Part shown: positions 36,111 through 48,501 of the stretch, piece after piece | Layout of the letters: every line of letters begins with the position of its first letter | How positions within the stretch are numbered: position 1 is the first letter of the stretch | NCBI GenBank assembly: GCA_036785705.1 | Contig: JAWUZG010000173.1 | Span: 5,007,001 to 5,071,000 of the forward strand | Source of the DNA: Acanthornis magna | Taxonomy: Eukaryota; Chordata; Aves; Passeriformes; Acanthizidae | Direction: 5' to 3' | Length of the DNA: 64,000 nt | Position numbers and translations under genes: made by a program | Notes under the pieces: model-generated | Seen by the model: the letters and a program-made list of their open reading frames with translations, nothing else | The model's database searches: none | Told to the model about the DNA's origin: nothing

Positions 36111-39042
36111 ATTTTTAATATAAATTCATTTTTTCCCCCTAATTTTCCTACTGCTGTAGGAAAGCAGCCCAAAATGCTCACTAAAGATAAGTTAAACTAT
36201 TTCTACTTCTCTCCACTATCTACCAAGCCAGTCATCTCATCATAAATGTGTTCTAGACCATTAGGCACAACTTTGCCATTGTAAATCCAGGCCGGTCAGT
36301 TCACATTCTTGCAACTTCTACACTTGGACAAGGCTGAAGGAAGATTTGCTTCATAGTCTTCCTAGTGTTACACTAAAAATATTGTTGTGGTCAAAATGGA
36401 TAACATCTAATAAGTGCTGATAAGAATTTATTGTTATTTTAACACTAGCCCAGCCTTATCAAAATACAGTTATTGTTTTTCCAATGAGATTGATGATACA
36501 TTTCCATTCCGTAATGCATTTAAGACTGACACACACAAGCTTTACAGTTTCTAACCCATTCCTTAGTTTACCTTCAAATATTTTTGTAAAATCAATGAGT
36601 TTAATTTTACTAAATAATGGGAGTTTATGGGCTTGCCATTTAATAAAGTGCTTAATAAAAGAGTAAGCCATAATGATGACTTTGACTTCAACTCTTTTAA
36701 TTTTGTGTTTTCTTGTGGATGCTTCATAAGTTTTCCAAGTTTCCTTCTTGCTTTTTATTGACTGGTTCGTACAAAATTTAAATCACCTTAAACTGACTAT
36801 TAGCCAAAGTTATTCATTAACTTTCCTCAGACCCAATTAACATAAAGGATTAATGTTTGTTACTTAGTGATTCAGAGGTTGTCAGAACTTCACCTTGCAA
36901 AGTATTACAAGAGCTAGGCTGAAACTATTTAGGCAATAGCCTAATAGGCAAAATCTTATTTTGTCAATAGGCAAAAATAATTTTGCCAATAGGCAAAACC
37001 CAAAACACTTTTTTAAAATAGGCAAATCGTTCTAAGATCATGTCTAGTCAATACAAACTGAAATAGTTCTGAGACCCTGGGTGACCAGGTCAGCACAGAG
37101 GCTGTTACCTCCTACTTGCCACAGCAGAAATTTTATGTACTGGGCTATATGTAACTTGGAACACAACTGGAAAGTTGTAGGTCTTGACATTTTTAAAGAT
37201 AAAGACATCAGTCTTCACCTTTGCACAAAAGAAATATAATTTTCTCCAGTAAAATTATTTTCTTCTGTGTAAATAATATTCATTAATATGGAAGCCAAAG
37301 CTTGGCTAGGCCCTATTCGCATGTTAGGTCGTGGAAGTACTGAATCATCTTTTCATATCTGCTTTATTTGCTTAATGAATGTAAACTAGAGGAACAGGAT
37401 TGGAAATAAGGGATGGAGAGAGATATATTGCTCTCCTTGTTTTGCCATCAGGGCCTTTAAATCCTAATATCTAAGACATTTTCTCTAATTGCATGGAATA
37501 TCTAACCAAGCCAATAAATAAATTGAAGCTTCCTGAGTGTTACCTTAGTTACTTAATTGCAAAACTATTTTTGTCTGAGTTTCTCAAAAGTGATGAAAAA
37601 AAGTCTAAAAATTTCAAGATTTTTGAAGGTTTGAATCTGTCACAAATCATTATCTCTTATTCATTCGTATTTTGAGGATTTTTTTAAAATTAGTTTTTAT
37701 TAGTCGTATTTATTTCATTGAGCTCATATTCTTTTTCTATTACTTTTTGTTGTTGTTGTTGTTCCACTGACATGCAATTTATTTCTCCTTTTGCCAGTTA
37801 GATCCTTCCTTGGAAGTTCCCTTTCTCTTGGCTTTTGTTGATTCCATGTCTTCAGTAATAGAAAGTTGTTATGTGGTTAAAAAGACAGTCTGAGTCTTCT
37901 CACATTTTGCCATCAGTGCAGTGAACGCAAGCAGCCCTAACCAGCTTCTTGAAATCAAGCACAGACTAAAGCCAGACTTGCTGAGTGGAGTGTGAAGGGT
38001 AGTTGAGCAGAATATAATTCTAAAAGCAAAATGTGGGTTTTGCCATTTCACACAGCACAATGCTAAATCTGCTTTTTTTAGGAAACATCTATAGATAGAT
38101 GCTCATTTTTGGAATCATTATCTGGTGTTAAGTGCATCAAAGCCATCCTTATTAGAGACAACCAATTGTCGTGACTAATTCTACTGCAAACTTGAAACAG
38201 ACCATTATTCTAATACCCTGTATCCTTTGCATAAAGGAGCATAGGAAAAACTCTGTCTTACTCTTTCTTCATTTATATCATGCATATTTGTAGAAACTTA
38301 ACTGAAGTATTTATATGTCCAAACTTAAGATGCTTTTGAATTTTATATGAACATTTTATGTTAGACATTGTGAAGAAAATCTCATGAGAATATAATTTAT
38401 TGGTATTATGACAGCTCATTAAGTCTGTCTAGAAAACAGTATTTTCATTTTATGAAAAAACAAAAGATTGCTTTGGAATTAGTTTTTGTTCTGATGCAGG
38501 ATAAAAATTTGATTTGTTTGATTTCTCAGTGTCTAGGCAGGAAAAAAACAACATTGAGATCAATGTTGAGACCTATAACTGTTTTTCCATCTCCCTTGTG
38601 CATATCCTGACATCTCAACTATTATCTAGGTCAGTGTGATTCTCTGAGACTTGAATTTAACTTTTGACTTGGGAAAATTTCAGCATTTTTGTCAAAATAA
38701 CTATTTTCAGACACAAAAACACAGTTTTGATAAATATGCAGAGATATCTGTTAAATTTCTGAATATTTAGCTCAGCCTGCAGAACTCTGTAACAGTCAAA
38801 GCTGTACCTCTTAACTGGATGAATATTTGCAGGGTGCATTTATTGCTCCACTGAGGTTAGGGTCTGTGTCTGTGTGGATTTTTTATGAAAGTACACCTCA
38901 AATAGCTAATTTGTGAAAGCCACAACAGATTCTGAAGCCAGGGTTAAAAGGTTAGGTAGGGTTTATGGTCCTGGAAAGGTTTTTGTTCATATTTAATGGT
39001 GCATGAAAACTCTGGCGTTTCCATGCACAAAGCAAGACAACA
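36111..39042. other. Unique AT-rich DNA, no gene recognised
   Basis: No gene recognised. It contains a small repeat of about 22 bases at 36931-37026 and a (TTG)5 run at 37749-37763. Confidence 0.55.
36931..37026. repeat. Degenerate tandem repeat, ~22-base period
   Basis: The ten-base core AATAGGCAAA recurs four times exactly, at 36943, 36966, 36988 and 37017 (spacings 23, 22 and 29). A related palindromic AGGCAATAGCCT sits at the left edge. Spacer sequences are AT-rich and less conserved. Confidence 0.85.
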
Positions 39043-39279
39043 CGGTAGGTTTACATTAGATATTAGGAAGAAATTCTCCCCTGTAACGGTGATGAGTATC
39101 TGGCACAGGTTATCCAGAAAATCTGTGGCTGTGCCATCCCTGGAAGTATTCAAGGCCAGGTTGCTGGGGCTTGAAGCAACCTGGTCTGGTGGAAGGTGTC
39201 CCTGCCCATGGCAGGGGTTTGGAAATAGATGGTCTTCAAGATCTCTTACCACTCAAACAATTCCATGACCCTATGAATC
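39043..39279 (+). mobile_element. CR1 LINE 3' end, plus strand
   Basis: A well-preserved CR1 3' end: cattagatattaggaagaaa, tgtgccatccctggaagtat, aaggccaggttgctggggct, ggtgtccctgcccatggcag, then acaattccatgaccctatga. It resembles the same subfamily and starts at nearly the same consensus position as the copy at 10.6 kb. Noncoding. Confidence 0.93.
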
Positions 39280-40868
39280 TGGACAACTGGGCATAACTTC
39301 AGACTTCTCCTAAAATCTGGTTGACAATTCTTAATTTCTAATCAATAAAATGTACCACAGAAGGAATTAATTTTTTTGTGCCTATGATTCACTTGCTCCT
39401 TCCAAAATAGCCCCAAAATGCTAATGATCACATGCACCAGAAAACACTCAAATATTTCTGAGTAGGTTTAGTTTGGCTTCATTAAAAGAGCCAATTGGGA
39501 TCAGTTTTCCAGGCTGGTTTTCACATCCATAATGCTACCTAAGCTACCAAAAACTACATTGGTTCTTAAAAAAAAAAAAAAAAAAAATTCTTCTAATGAG
39601 ACCTGTTGTCTTCATTAGCATTCCTGTGAGGTATTATACAAAACAAATTGAACAAGCCCATTCTATACAAAATAACTACTTTGGTCTGCAATCAAGTATC
39701 TTCCTTTAAGTCTTTGTACTGTTCACCACTTTCCCTATTAGTTTTAGCTGACTTCACACTGTGTGTACAGTTAAATGATAGTGTCAAATGCAATGCTGTG
39801 GCATTTTGTCTGTACATGATGGTTGAAATTACTATATGCTAATATTAACCTAGGCATTGAAATTTATCATACAGCTTAACCAGGGTCTTTTTTTTCAAGG
39901 TACCTTTCCTACAGCCCACATAGCTTTCTTCCAAACACCTTGCTTCATAATAATATAGGTAAGTGTATGAGTATTTGTTGCATCATTGGTTCCTATATAT
40001 ATATAAAAATGAAGAATAAAAAAAATGTAAAAAAAAATAGGCATGCTAAAATTCCTCAGATCTTCCTTAAAAAGACACAAAATTTCTATACTCACTACAT
40101 AAGGATGAGGGTAGAAGGCTGGATATCCTGCTGTAGAAAGGAAGTAAATTTTAGAAGTACATTAAAAATTGTCCATGGAATTACTATAAAATAACCCCAA
40201 AATCAGGATTTTTTTTTTTTTCTGAATCCTCATTATTTGCAGACTGGCTTATTATCTGAGTCATTAAAAAAACATTAATTCCTTGTTTGTTCTTAAAAGA
40301 ACTACAATCACAACACAACTAATCATAAGTCTTATAGTCCCCTGGAAATGTATGGAAAGTTGTATCTCATAGAAGTCTGGACATTTAGAGCATCTTGCAA
40401 AGCCAGTGTCTTTACAATGCAGTCATTAAGCAAATTCAGTAAATGTTTTGCTCTTTTCAACATAATTATTACACTGGTTTTGTAGATGGTAAAAGGAAAG
40501 CAGAGGTAAACAAGGTGGAATTAGGTGAAATATGCTAAGTCACAGCCAGAGCTCTCCCACAGTTATAAGCCTTTTAACTTCAAGTCATCTGACTCATGTT
40601 TTCTCCTTTCTTCCTGCAATTGTGGTCTACAGATGTAAAATCATGCAACAAATTAAGAAGGAATAACTGAAGCATAGAACCAAACAATGTATTTTTTTTT
40701 CAGGTTATTTCACCATCTCTTTTGCCCCCCTTGAGGAGAGCAATACTCAACGAATTTTAAAATTACTGTGAACGGCAAAATGAAACAACAGAATTTGAAC
40801 GTTGGCGAATACCCATTTGGCACTTCAATAGATCTAATATTACTACCAGAGCAAAAAAGAACCTCAGG
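39280..40868. other. Unique AT-rich DNA, no gene recognised
   Basis: Apart from an A20 run (39568-39587) and a short TA run near 39994, nothing is recognised. Confidence 0.55.
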
Positions 40869-40978
40869 GACTCCATTCTGCTTTCACTTATGTCAGTAAA
40901 TCTAGAGTAACTTCACTACAAATGCTGTAGTCAATAGTTATTCCTGATTTACACTTACGAAGAGGAGAGAAAATGGGT
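40869..40978. mobile_element. Ancient palindromic MITE-like element
   Basis: The left arm (gactccattctgctttcact, tatgtcagtaaatctagagt, aacttcact) is faced by an imperfect complement (agtcaatagttattcctgat, ttacacttacgaagaggaga, gaaaatggg). This matches a palindromic repeat common in turtle, crocodile and bird DNA whose arms read like ttctgctctcacttacacc, agtgtaaatcaggagtaac and tccattgaagtcaatgg. It is much decayed, which suggests an insertion older than the bird radiation. It is nonautonomous and encodes nothing. Confidence 0.68.
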
Positions 40979-42358
40979 CTTTAATTGATCAGCAAAGCCT
41001 TTCTCAGTGTAGATTTTTCTCCAGCAGTCATCTTACTGTAGTAATTTCAAGAAAAATAAATAATAAGATTCAAACACCACAGTAAGCCGTTAAGGAAATT
41101 ATATATCAAATAAGCCCCAAAAAGCCTGGAGAATTGCAAACAGAAGTGTTGCCTTACAGGTCTCATTCCTTATGTAGATTTAAATAATTCAATTGTTGAA
41201 TAAATCTTCTATATTCTATTTATTCAAGCATTTTCAACTTTCATTTCCCAGCAGCTATGCCAAGAGTTATAAGAAAGAAAGGATCTTTTTTGATCATTGA
41301 CAACAGTGATGTGAAAATCAGTTGCATACCCAAGTTTCTGCATATTGTATAGGAAAGGGATAGATAATGGTATGCTGCCTACAACTATCCTCAGCAAGAG
41401 TGGGACTGGCAAAAAAAATAGTTTCTTCCCTAGGCTTAAATAATTCATTGGTTGAATCACTGAATACATCTCAGATTTTATCATGCATTCACAGATTTCC
41501 TGTGATACTTTTGCTGACAATAAAATTTAAAACCAAACCAAATAAAAACAGACCTAGACTTCTCTTAAAGAGGCAAGAGCTTGATAAGAGATCCTTTGTA
41601 GTTTCAGAAAACTTACATCGTATTGAAGATGATTGCTGTGTTCATAGCAGTAACTTTTATGGTAGTTGAAATAGGTTTTTATTATGTATTTTAAACAATT
41701 TTTCAGTCTTTTATCTGGAGTTCTTCGATCAAGTATGAACTACAGGGAATTCAGAAAAGCTTTTTTCCCTTCCCATGTTCTTCTCCTGAAATCAAAGTGA
41801 TGGGGTTATCATGTTGTCAAATTCTATTGTGTGACAAAAGTAGGCACACAACTGACAAGGGTTGAATTGACCCTCATTCCTTTTAAAGTTTTGCGCGCAG
41901 TTGCTTCTGTGATTTGACTGGAGAAAAGCAGCAAATCAAGTTTGTTGCATTATCATTTTCTAAGGCAATAATTGCCTTGATAATTTCATGCATGAATTTG
42001 CCATGCCATTGCCATAGATTCTGAACACTTAGAGCTCTTTCCAAAATTCATTGATTCTGCACAGGTAAATGAAGACATGATATTCTGCAAATGCAATCTG
42101 CTCTGGGGTAAAATTAGGTAATAAAGAAGAGCAACACAAAGAATCTTTTAACAGTTTTTTCAGCAGACATTCTGTTAGTTGCCAAGTTTGTTTAGAAATG
42201 ACGTACAGCCTGGGAGCACATACTTGCATGTGGCAATTCCACAGTGACGAAATTCTCTCTGTTCACTTGTCTCACAGCTGTTTGGCCTGCCTTCTCCTCC
42301 CAGCATTCAGCACAATTCATCAAGGAGGCTTTTAAACCAAGCTGCTAACCTGATATTC
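40979..42358. other. Unique AT-rich DNA, no gene recognised
   Basis: No repeat family or gene signature. Two opposed open frames of about 100 codons (41224-41520 minus, 41367-41669 plus) have no recognisable content. Confidence 0.55.
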
Positions 42359-42490
42359 CAGAATCACAGAGTGGCTCAGGTTGGAAGAGACCACAGAGTG
42401 TCATCCGGCCCAACTCTCCTGCTCAAACACGGTCATCCCAGGGCATGTTGTACAGGATGCATCCAGATGGCTCTGGAATATCTGCAGCAT
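42359..42490 (-). mobile_element. CR1 3' end, minus strand
   Basis: Complement of a CR1 3' end: cagaatcacagagtggctca, ggttggaagagaccacagag, tgtcatccggcccaactctc and ctgctcaaacacggtcatcc. The 3' terminus is intact at about 42359. The 5' part fades by about 42490. Confidence 0.9.
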
Positions 42491-45400
42491 ATTGATATTG
42501 AGAAAGGGCTGCCTTTCACCTGAGTCTCTTAATCTGCTGAAGTACTGGAATGGCATGATGGGTTTGGATTCCTGGGAAACAGAAGAGCCTGCTGGGAGGG
42601 GAAGAAATAGCAGTAGCTGTTTCCTGGAGAGATCAAAGTTTTAGATGAGTTTGTGTCATGTTACCTGATTCTGTGTTTTAAGGGAAATGTTCTCTGAAAT
42701 ATTTATCCTCTGATTATTAAGAGCAAAATAAATGCTTTACACCTTACTGTTGGACAGAAATCTTTTCATCCAAGGGATATGTGGACACAAATGGGAAAAA
42801 GGTGAGGCAAGGCGAGTGAGCATCCTTCATCCCAGTACACCACCACTATATTGCTGTAAGCATAAGGATAAAAGGCATGGCATCTCTATTTGGCACTGGG
42901 TTGTACAACACAGACATATCTAAAAATGTCAAAGTGCTAAAGTCTTTTGTCAAATACCTTCCTGTCACTTTTCAGCTGATTTAAAATCAAACCAGAGCTA
43001 GGAATAGTTCTGTTTGTTCATTACTACTGTCTGAACTGTCACAGATCCATCACATGGCTAGGCAGGGTGTGACGGTTGTGTCTCTAAAAGCCCTTAAAAC
43101 AGGATTAAAATTCTTTTTTTCAAATGTTAGCTTTCCAAAGTTTTATTCTCATTTTGGTATTAATTAAGGATTTTTACACTGCTAAGATTTGGAATTTCGA
43201 ATTGAAATAATAAAAAAGGGCATTTAAAAAAGAAACTTGTGAAAAAAAGAGAGAAACAGTGAAAAAGCAAACCAAAGTGATATTTCTGGTTTATCATGTC
43301 TTAATATTTTTCTGTTTCATTAAGTTAATTTGTTGGTTTTCATCAGTAACATTCTGAAAGATAAATTTTCTTATGAAACACTATTATTGACATTCACTTG
43401 GATCAAAAAGTAGGCTTTGATAGTGCCTGAAAACATTTGATTTTCCTCATCACTCTACACTGTAATTCATCATCACATTGAATACTGGACCATATATTTC
43501 TGGTGAACTCAGATAAAAGTCTACTGATGAAAACAATATTTCTTATAATAAAACTTAGCAGTTGGAAAAACTACCCAAACAACCTGGTATTGAAGAAGAG
43601 CTGTGGGAATTGCAGGTAACATTAAAACACTTCAGAGTTCACTGGGACATTGTCTGGAAAAATTTAGTGATGAGGACCTTTGTAAAAGGAAAATTCGGTA
43701 ACAAAACAGAGGTGCAGAAGCATGAGTGAAGTTTCTCAATGTTTTTCTTTCAGAAAATATGTCCTGAAATAACTTCAGAGTTGAAAAATAGGAGAGTATG
43801 CACACATGCATACATAGAAGGATATATTTAAGGAGGTTTTCTCTGCCTATTGAAGCTTTATATTTGACTTTACATGTTCGAAGTTTCCATTCAGGGACAT
43901 TCTGTCTCTACTTTTTCTTTTTTTTTCTCTCTCAAGAGTTTGCAAAAGAAAAGGGGAAAAAAGCTCTGCTGTGCTCATACATTTTTCCCATTTCTTGAGT
44001 TAGCTCAGGGTGGGAGGTGGAGTTTGCTCTTCCTTTCATTAGTTGCTTTGAGATTCACATCTTTTGTTCTTCCAACTCTCTTATTTGAAATTCTTTTCTT
44101 TAAGTCAGCAGGGAGCAAGGGTTGATGAGCCCCAGCCTCAGCTACAGCCTTGGGGCAAAGAGTCTTCTTTTTGAATAATAGTCTTACGGTTTTGTTGTAT
44201 TTTATTTTTCCCTGAAATGTATCTTGGATATGTTGATTTGCAAAAGGCTCTTCTGAGGCTTGCACTCGTCCTCTTTTCTTTATAGTTTTCTGACTTTTTA
44301 TTTTTCCCTTACTGTGTTATAAGTTTACAGAATGCTTATACTTCTTTATTCCAAAATCCCCATCTTGGGGTTTTTTTTCTATTATAGCTTTGATAGATAT
44401 ATATTTCCATTCTGTGTTTTGCTTTTCTTAAACTGATGTAAGATCAGAGTAAACATTTGCCACCTGTCTTCCTAGATATTTAGTGAGAACAAGTATTGAA
44501 TATCATGGTGCATTCAGTTTTCATACATAAAGGATTTTTACTGGGACATTACATGCCACATTTCATTGTTTAAACCAGCACTTAGAAAGATGAATACCAT
44601 GTAGGTCTGGGAATTTTGTTAAGAGACAAGAGGTAAAATTTTCTGCAATGTTTTTGATTTATTCCTAGTTTTCATGTTCCCTTCTATATAACCTAGTGCT
44701 TAAAGCACTTACTTAAGAATCATCCTTCCTGAGCCTGAATGAGTTCTTCTGTTACCCAAGGACAGCCCTATACCCTAAATATACGTAAATTCGTGGCTCC
44801 TGTTGAGGCATTCCTGGCTACACACTGGCTCATCAATATTCATAGGAAGAGAGCATGAAAAAGAAAACATAATTTGGAAGCCTAATGCCTCTGATACTCC
44901 ACTGAGAGAAAGGTGGTCTGTGTTCTAATCCTTGTTTTCCTTATTTATCTCTTAAATTACCAGTCAAAAGGGAAATCTGTGGTTTTCTCATTTCATGCTG
45001 GTACTGCCTTTTCACTGTAGTATAACATTTCAGACTTCACAGGCAGCATATTCATTCCACACAATCCCATGAAGTTCTTTGTGTCTGAGAGCTCTGCACT
45101 AAACTGAGTCTGGCATTCCTTTCTTGTGAAAAGAAGGGCCCTTTTCTTGATTGGGAAAATTATCCCTTTCAAAAATGCTGCATTCAATCCCAGTTAATCA
45201 CACAGTTTGGTTTACTTACTTGAATTTGCTTCATTTTGCTTTGGTCAGTGAAATTGTTTGGAACTTGACATTAGCCATTCTGGGAAGCATGTGTGACATT
45301 TTGCTATAAGAGGCTGCTTTTTACTACACATATCGATTCTTAAATGCTCCCCAACCAGTGTTAAACATGCTGAAAGCACCCATAGTCACTGTTTGATTAA

Positions 45401-47650
45401 TTTGTACATGTTTCTCTTCTCATTTTAATGTATGTTCCCCGTCCCTTGGGAAATGTCTGTGGCATATTCCTCATGACCTCTTAGTCTTTAACACAGAACT
45501 TTGGAATAAATACATTCAAAACCTTTTACCCTAATGTAGATGGACATGTCTTGCTCCATCTCTGTTGTGTCCTGGGGGTAAGGGGACACAAGCTCTGTAT
45601 ACTTTTATCTGTCCAATTCATTCCATTACTGGTAGAAGGCAATATCTTCATAACACCAGCTGTAATCATCATCTTCCCAGCTGTCGCAGAAGTGAGGCTC
45701 CAGATTTTGTTAAAGATGCAATTCAGGGTTCAAGAAAATTAAATTGCTGCTGATGGCTCTGTATTTTATTTCTTATTATTACTATTATTTGGCTTCTCCG
45801 TTTTGTATTTCTGCTTCTTTGTAAAGTATTGTCCCCTTCATCCCAAAAAAAAAGAAAATTATGTGCACTACAAAAATCTTGTACTTGAAAGAAAGTGTTA
45901 AAAGGGTTTACAGTGTACAGTATGCCTTCAAAACTGTTCATAACACTATTCAAAAACTGAAGAAAATCTGTAGCACAGCCAAAATGATATGGCCATTCTA
46001 CATGAGAAAATGCTGAGACAGTCCAACTGAAATACTTTACAGAAACATGACATTCCAAAGACCTTTTGCTGGGAAAAGATATCCTGTTGCAGTATTTTGC
46101 ATTTAGTTTGTTTTTATAATCTTAAATTGTTTAATTTTGAAAAAGGAAAAATATTTTATTTTAAATCACGTTTTGAATTTCTTATCTATTACATTAATGG
46201 TGATTAGTATATTTATAGTATTGTAAATTAATCATTATAAGCACTCAGTCCACAATTTTGTACCTATTTTTAATTATACTGTGATGCTTCTAAACATAAT
46301 TCATTACTCAATGTTAAACCTCAACATTTTGATCTTTTTTTCTTAAAATGAATTGATACTGTTGACAGAAAAAATTTCAACTACCAACTTCTCCTTTGTG
46401 TCTTGATTTGAAATTTAAATCCATGTTAAAATGCCACAAGTTCCTATAAAACAGACATTATTTTCTGAACATCACAAAGGTAGAACAGTTCGCAAGGAAT
46501 TTTAATGGACACGCTCTTGCTGGAAATTGTTTGAACAAAATCTGATATCTTTATAAAGAACACACTTCATTTCATATCCTGGGAAGAATTCATGGTTTGT
46601 GTGCCACAGAAGAGAAAATCTTAAGCTGGAGAACTATGAAGAGATTCTTTGATGTTTTATGGGGGGTGTTGTTTTGTTTCTTTTTGGGGGTTTTGGGGGG
46701 TTTTTAAGGTTTCTTTTGTTTGGTTGATTGGTTTTTGGATTTTTTTTTGTTTGGTTGTTTTTTTTTGTTTCTTTGTTTTTTTAATATTGCGGGGTGTGCT
46801 TATAGGAATGTGAATAAAAACCATCTGATCCTTCCTCTAGTTTCTGACTTAGGCTGCAGACATCTATAGAAAGATTTTGACACACTCTGAAAGTATGAAG
46901 TCATTTGTCCCCTGACATACATTCACTTTCCAGTCATCAGTGAGGCTGGGACTTCCTGAACCACAGATTCTGTACACTGTGTTGTTAACAACATTTTGGG
47001 TCAGATCCTCCTTGTTCATATGGGCAGGAATTTTTAAAAAGCAGCTTGCAAGCTGTTCCAGCTAACAATTTGTCTTGTAGGTACAGTCGTGCTTGGTCCT
47101 TATGAGGCTCTCATAATTAATTTATGAACCTCTACTTTATTCTATGTTAAATAGATTCTTCCTCATTACTTAGGTGTAGTTGGCAACTTCTAATCATGCA
47201 TTAAGATCATCTGGTGTAAATATAGCCATCTGGAAGCTAAGCATCCAGTTTCAAATAGTCATCTAGGTTCTTTCTTAAAGAGACATTAAACAGTTCCCAA
47301 GGACAACATAATCTGCTGCAAAATAAATGACTGATTGTTGGAATGAATTTCTCTCCAGATATGACTCCTTCGGGTTGAATAGAGAGGCCAGACAAAATAA
47401 CTTAGATGCCCTGTTTTCATATGGCTATCTCTGAGACTCTGGACTCTTGGACTTAAAGACATTAATTTATCATTCAGAACAAACCAGCTGCCTCCACATT
47501 ACCTACTAGCCCAAAATCATATTAATCTCAGACTGCATCAGAAAGAAATCTGACAGAGAAGTAGATGAGCTAGGCTTAATCTCACCTGATTACTTTATAT
47601 CGTGAATGATTGCAGAATGGATTTTTTAGCCTGTGCCATGGCCTGATTAG
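42491..47650. other. Unique AT-rich DNA, no gene recognised
   Basis: The longest stretch between repeats (5.2 kb). No exon, RNA gene or TE family recognised. It contains a T/G-rich tract with G-runs at 46651-46790. A possible eroded trace of a palindromic element (gggtcagatcctcc near 46998; ctggtgtaaat near 47211) was judged too weak to call. Confidence 0.5.
46651..46790. repeat. T/G-rich low-complexity tract with G-runs
   Basis: Mostly T and G, with runs G6 (46661-46666), G5 (46686-46690) and G6 (46695-46700), then TTTG/TTGG words. On the other strand it resembles the A/C-rich block at 8556-8640. Confidence 0.85.
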
Positions 47651-48501
47651 TCAGAGAATCACGGAATCATTTAGGTTGTATAGGACCTCTAAGATCATCG
47701 AGTCCAACTTTTGCCTGACATCACCATGGCAAATAGACCATGGCAGTAGCAACTTCCAGTCATTTCTTGAACACCTCCAGGGATAGTGACTCCACCACCT
47801 TCCTGGGCAGCCCATTTCAACGCTTGACAACCATTTCTATGAAGAAATTCTTCCTATTGTCTGACATGAATCTCCCCTGGCACAGCCTGAGGTTATGTCC
47901 TCTCATCCTATCACTTTATGCCTGGAAAAGAGGATGATCTCTGCCTGCCTCTCTTTCAGGGAGTTATAGAGACCAAAGTGTCCCCTGAGTCTCCTTCACC
48001 GCATGCTGAGTTGCCCCAGCTCCCTCAGCCACTCCTGATAAGACTTATTCTACAGCCTCTTCCCCAGCTCCGTTGCCCTCCTCTGGCCACACTCCAGCAC
48101 ATCAATGTTTTTCTTCTTGTGGGAGGTGCAGAAGTGACTGCAGCACTCGAGGTGTGGCCTCACCAGTGCCTAGCACAGGCGGACAGTCACTGCCCTGGTC
48201 CTGCTGGCCACTCTGTTGCTGACATAAGCCAGGATGTCCTTGGCCTTCTTGGTCACCTTAGCACACCTGGGCTCATGCTCAGCTTCTGTCGTCAGCACCC
48301 CCAGGTCCTTTCTTGCTTTTCCAGCCACTCTGCCCCAGCCTGGAGCTGTACGGTTTGTTGTGACCCAAGGGCAGGACCTGGCACTTGGCCTTATTCCCCG
48401 TAACACCACTGGCCTCAGCCCATGGATCCAGCCTGTCCAGATCCCTCTGCAGAGCCTTCCTGCTCTCCAGCAGAGCCACACTCCCACCCAAAGTCAACTG
48501 G
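47651..48501 (-). mobile_element. CR1 LINE, 5'-truncated, minus strand
   Basis: The best-preserved CR1 in the window. The plus strand starts at the complement of the 3' terminus (gaatcacggaatcatttagg, acctctaagatcatcgagtc) and runs through cctgggcagcccatttcaac, gttgccctcctctggccaca and actgcagcactcgaggtgtg into ORF2. Minus-strand translation shows family motifs such as [14 protein letters not shown] and [13 protein letters not shown], from the region downstream of the reverse-transcriptase core. It is truncated in ORF2 near 48501, where TGTGTTACCAG-like unique sequence begins. Confidence 0.95.

Noticed and set aside
36931..37026. CRISPR-like array
   Set aside because: Cores are ten bases, spacers are short and AT-rich, and the genome is avian; a small minisatellite fits better.
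46998..47235. Possible palindromic element traces (gggtcagatcctcc; ctggtgtaaat)
   Set aside because: Only short half-words 200 bases apart with no facing complement; not enough to call.
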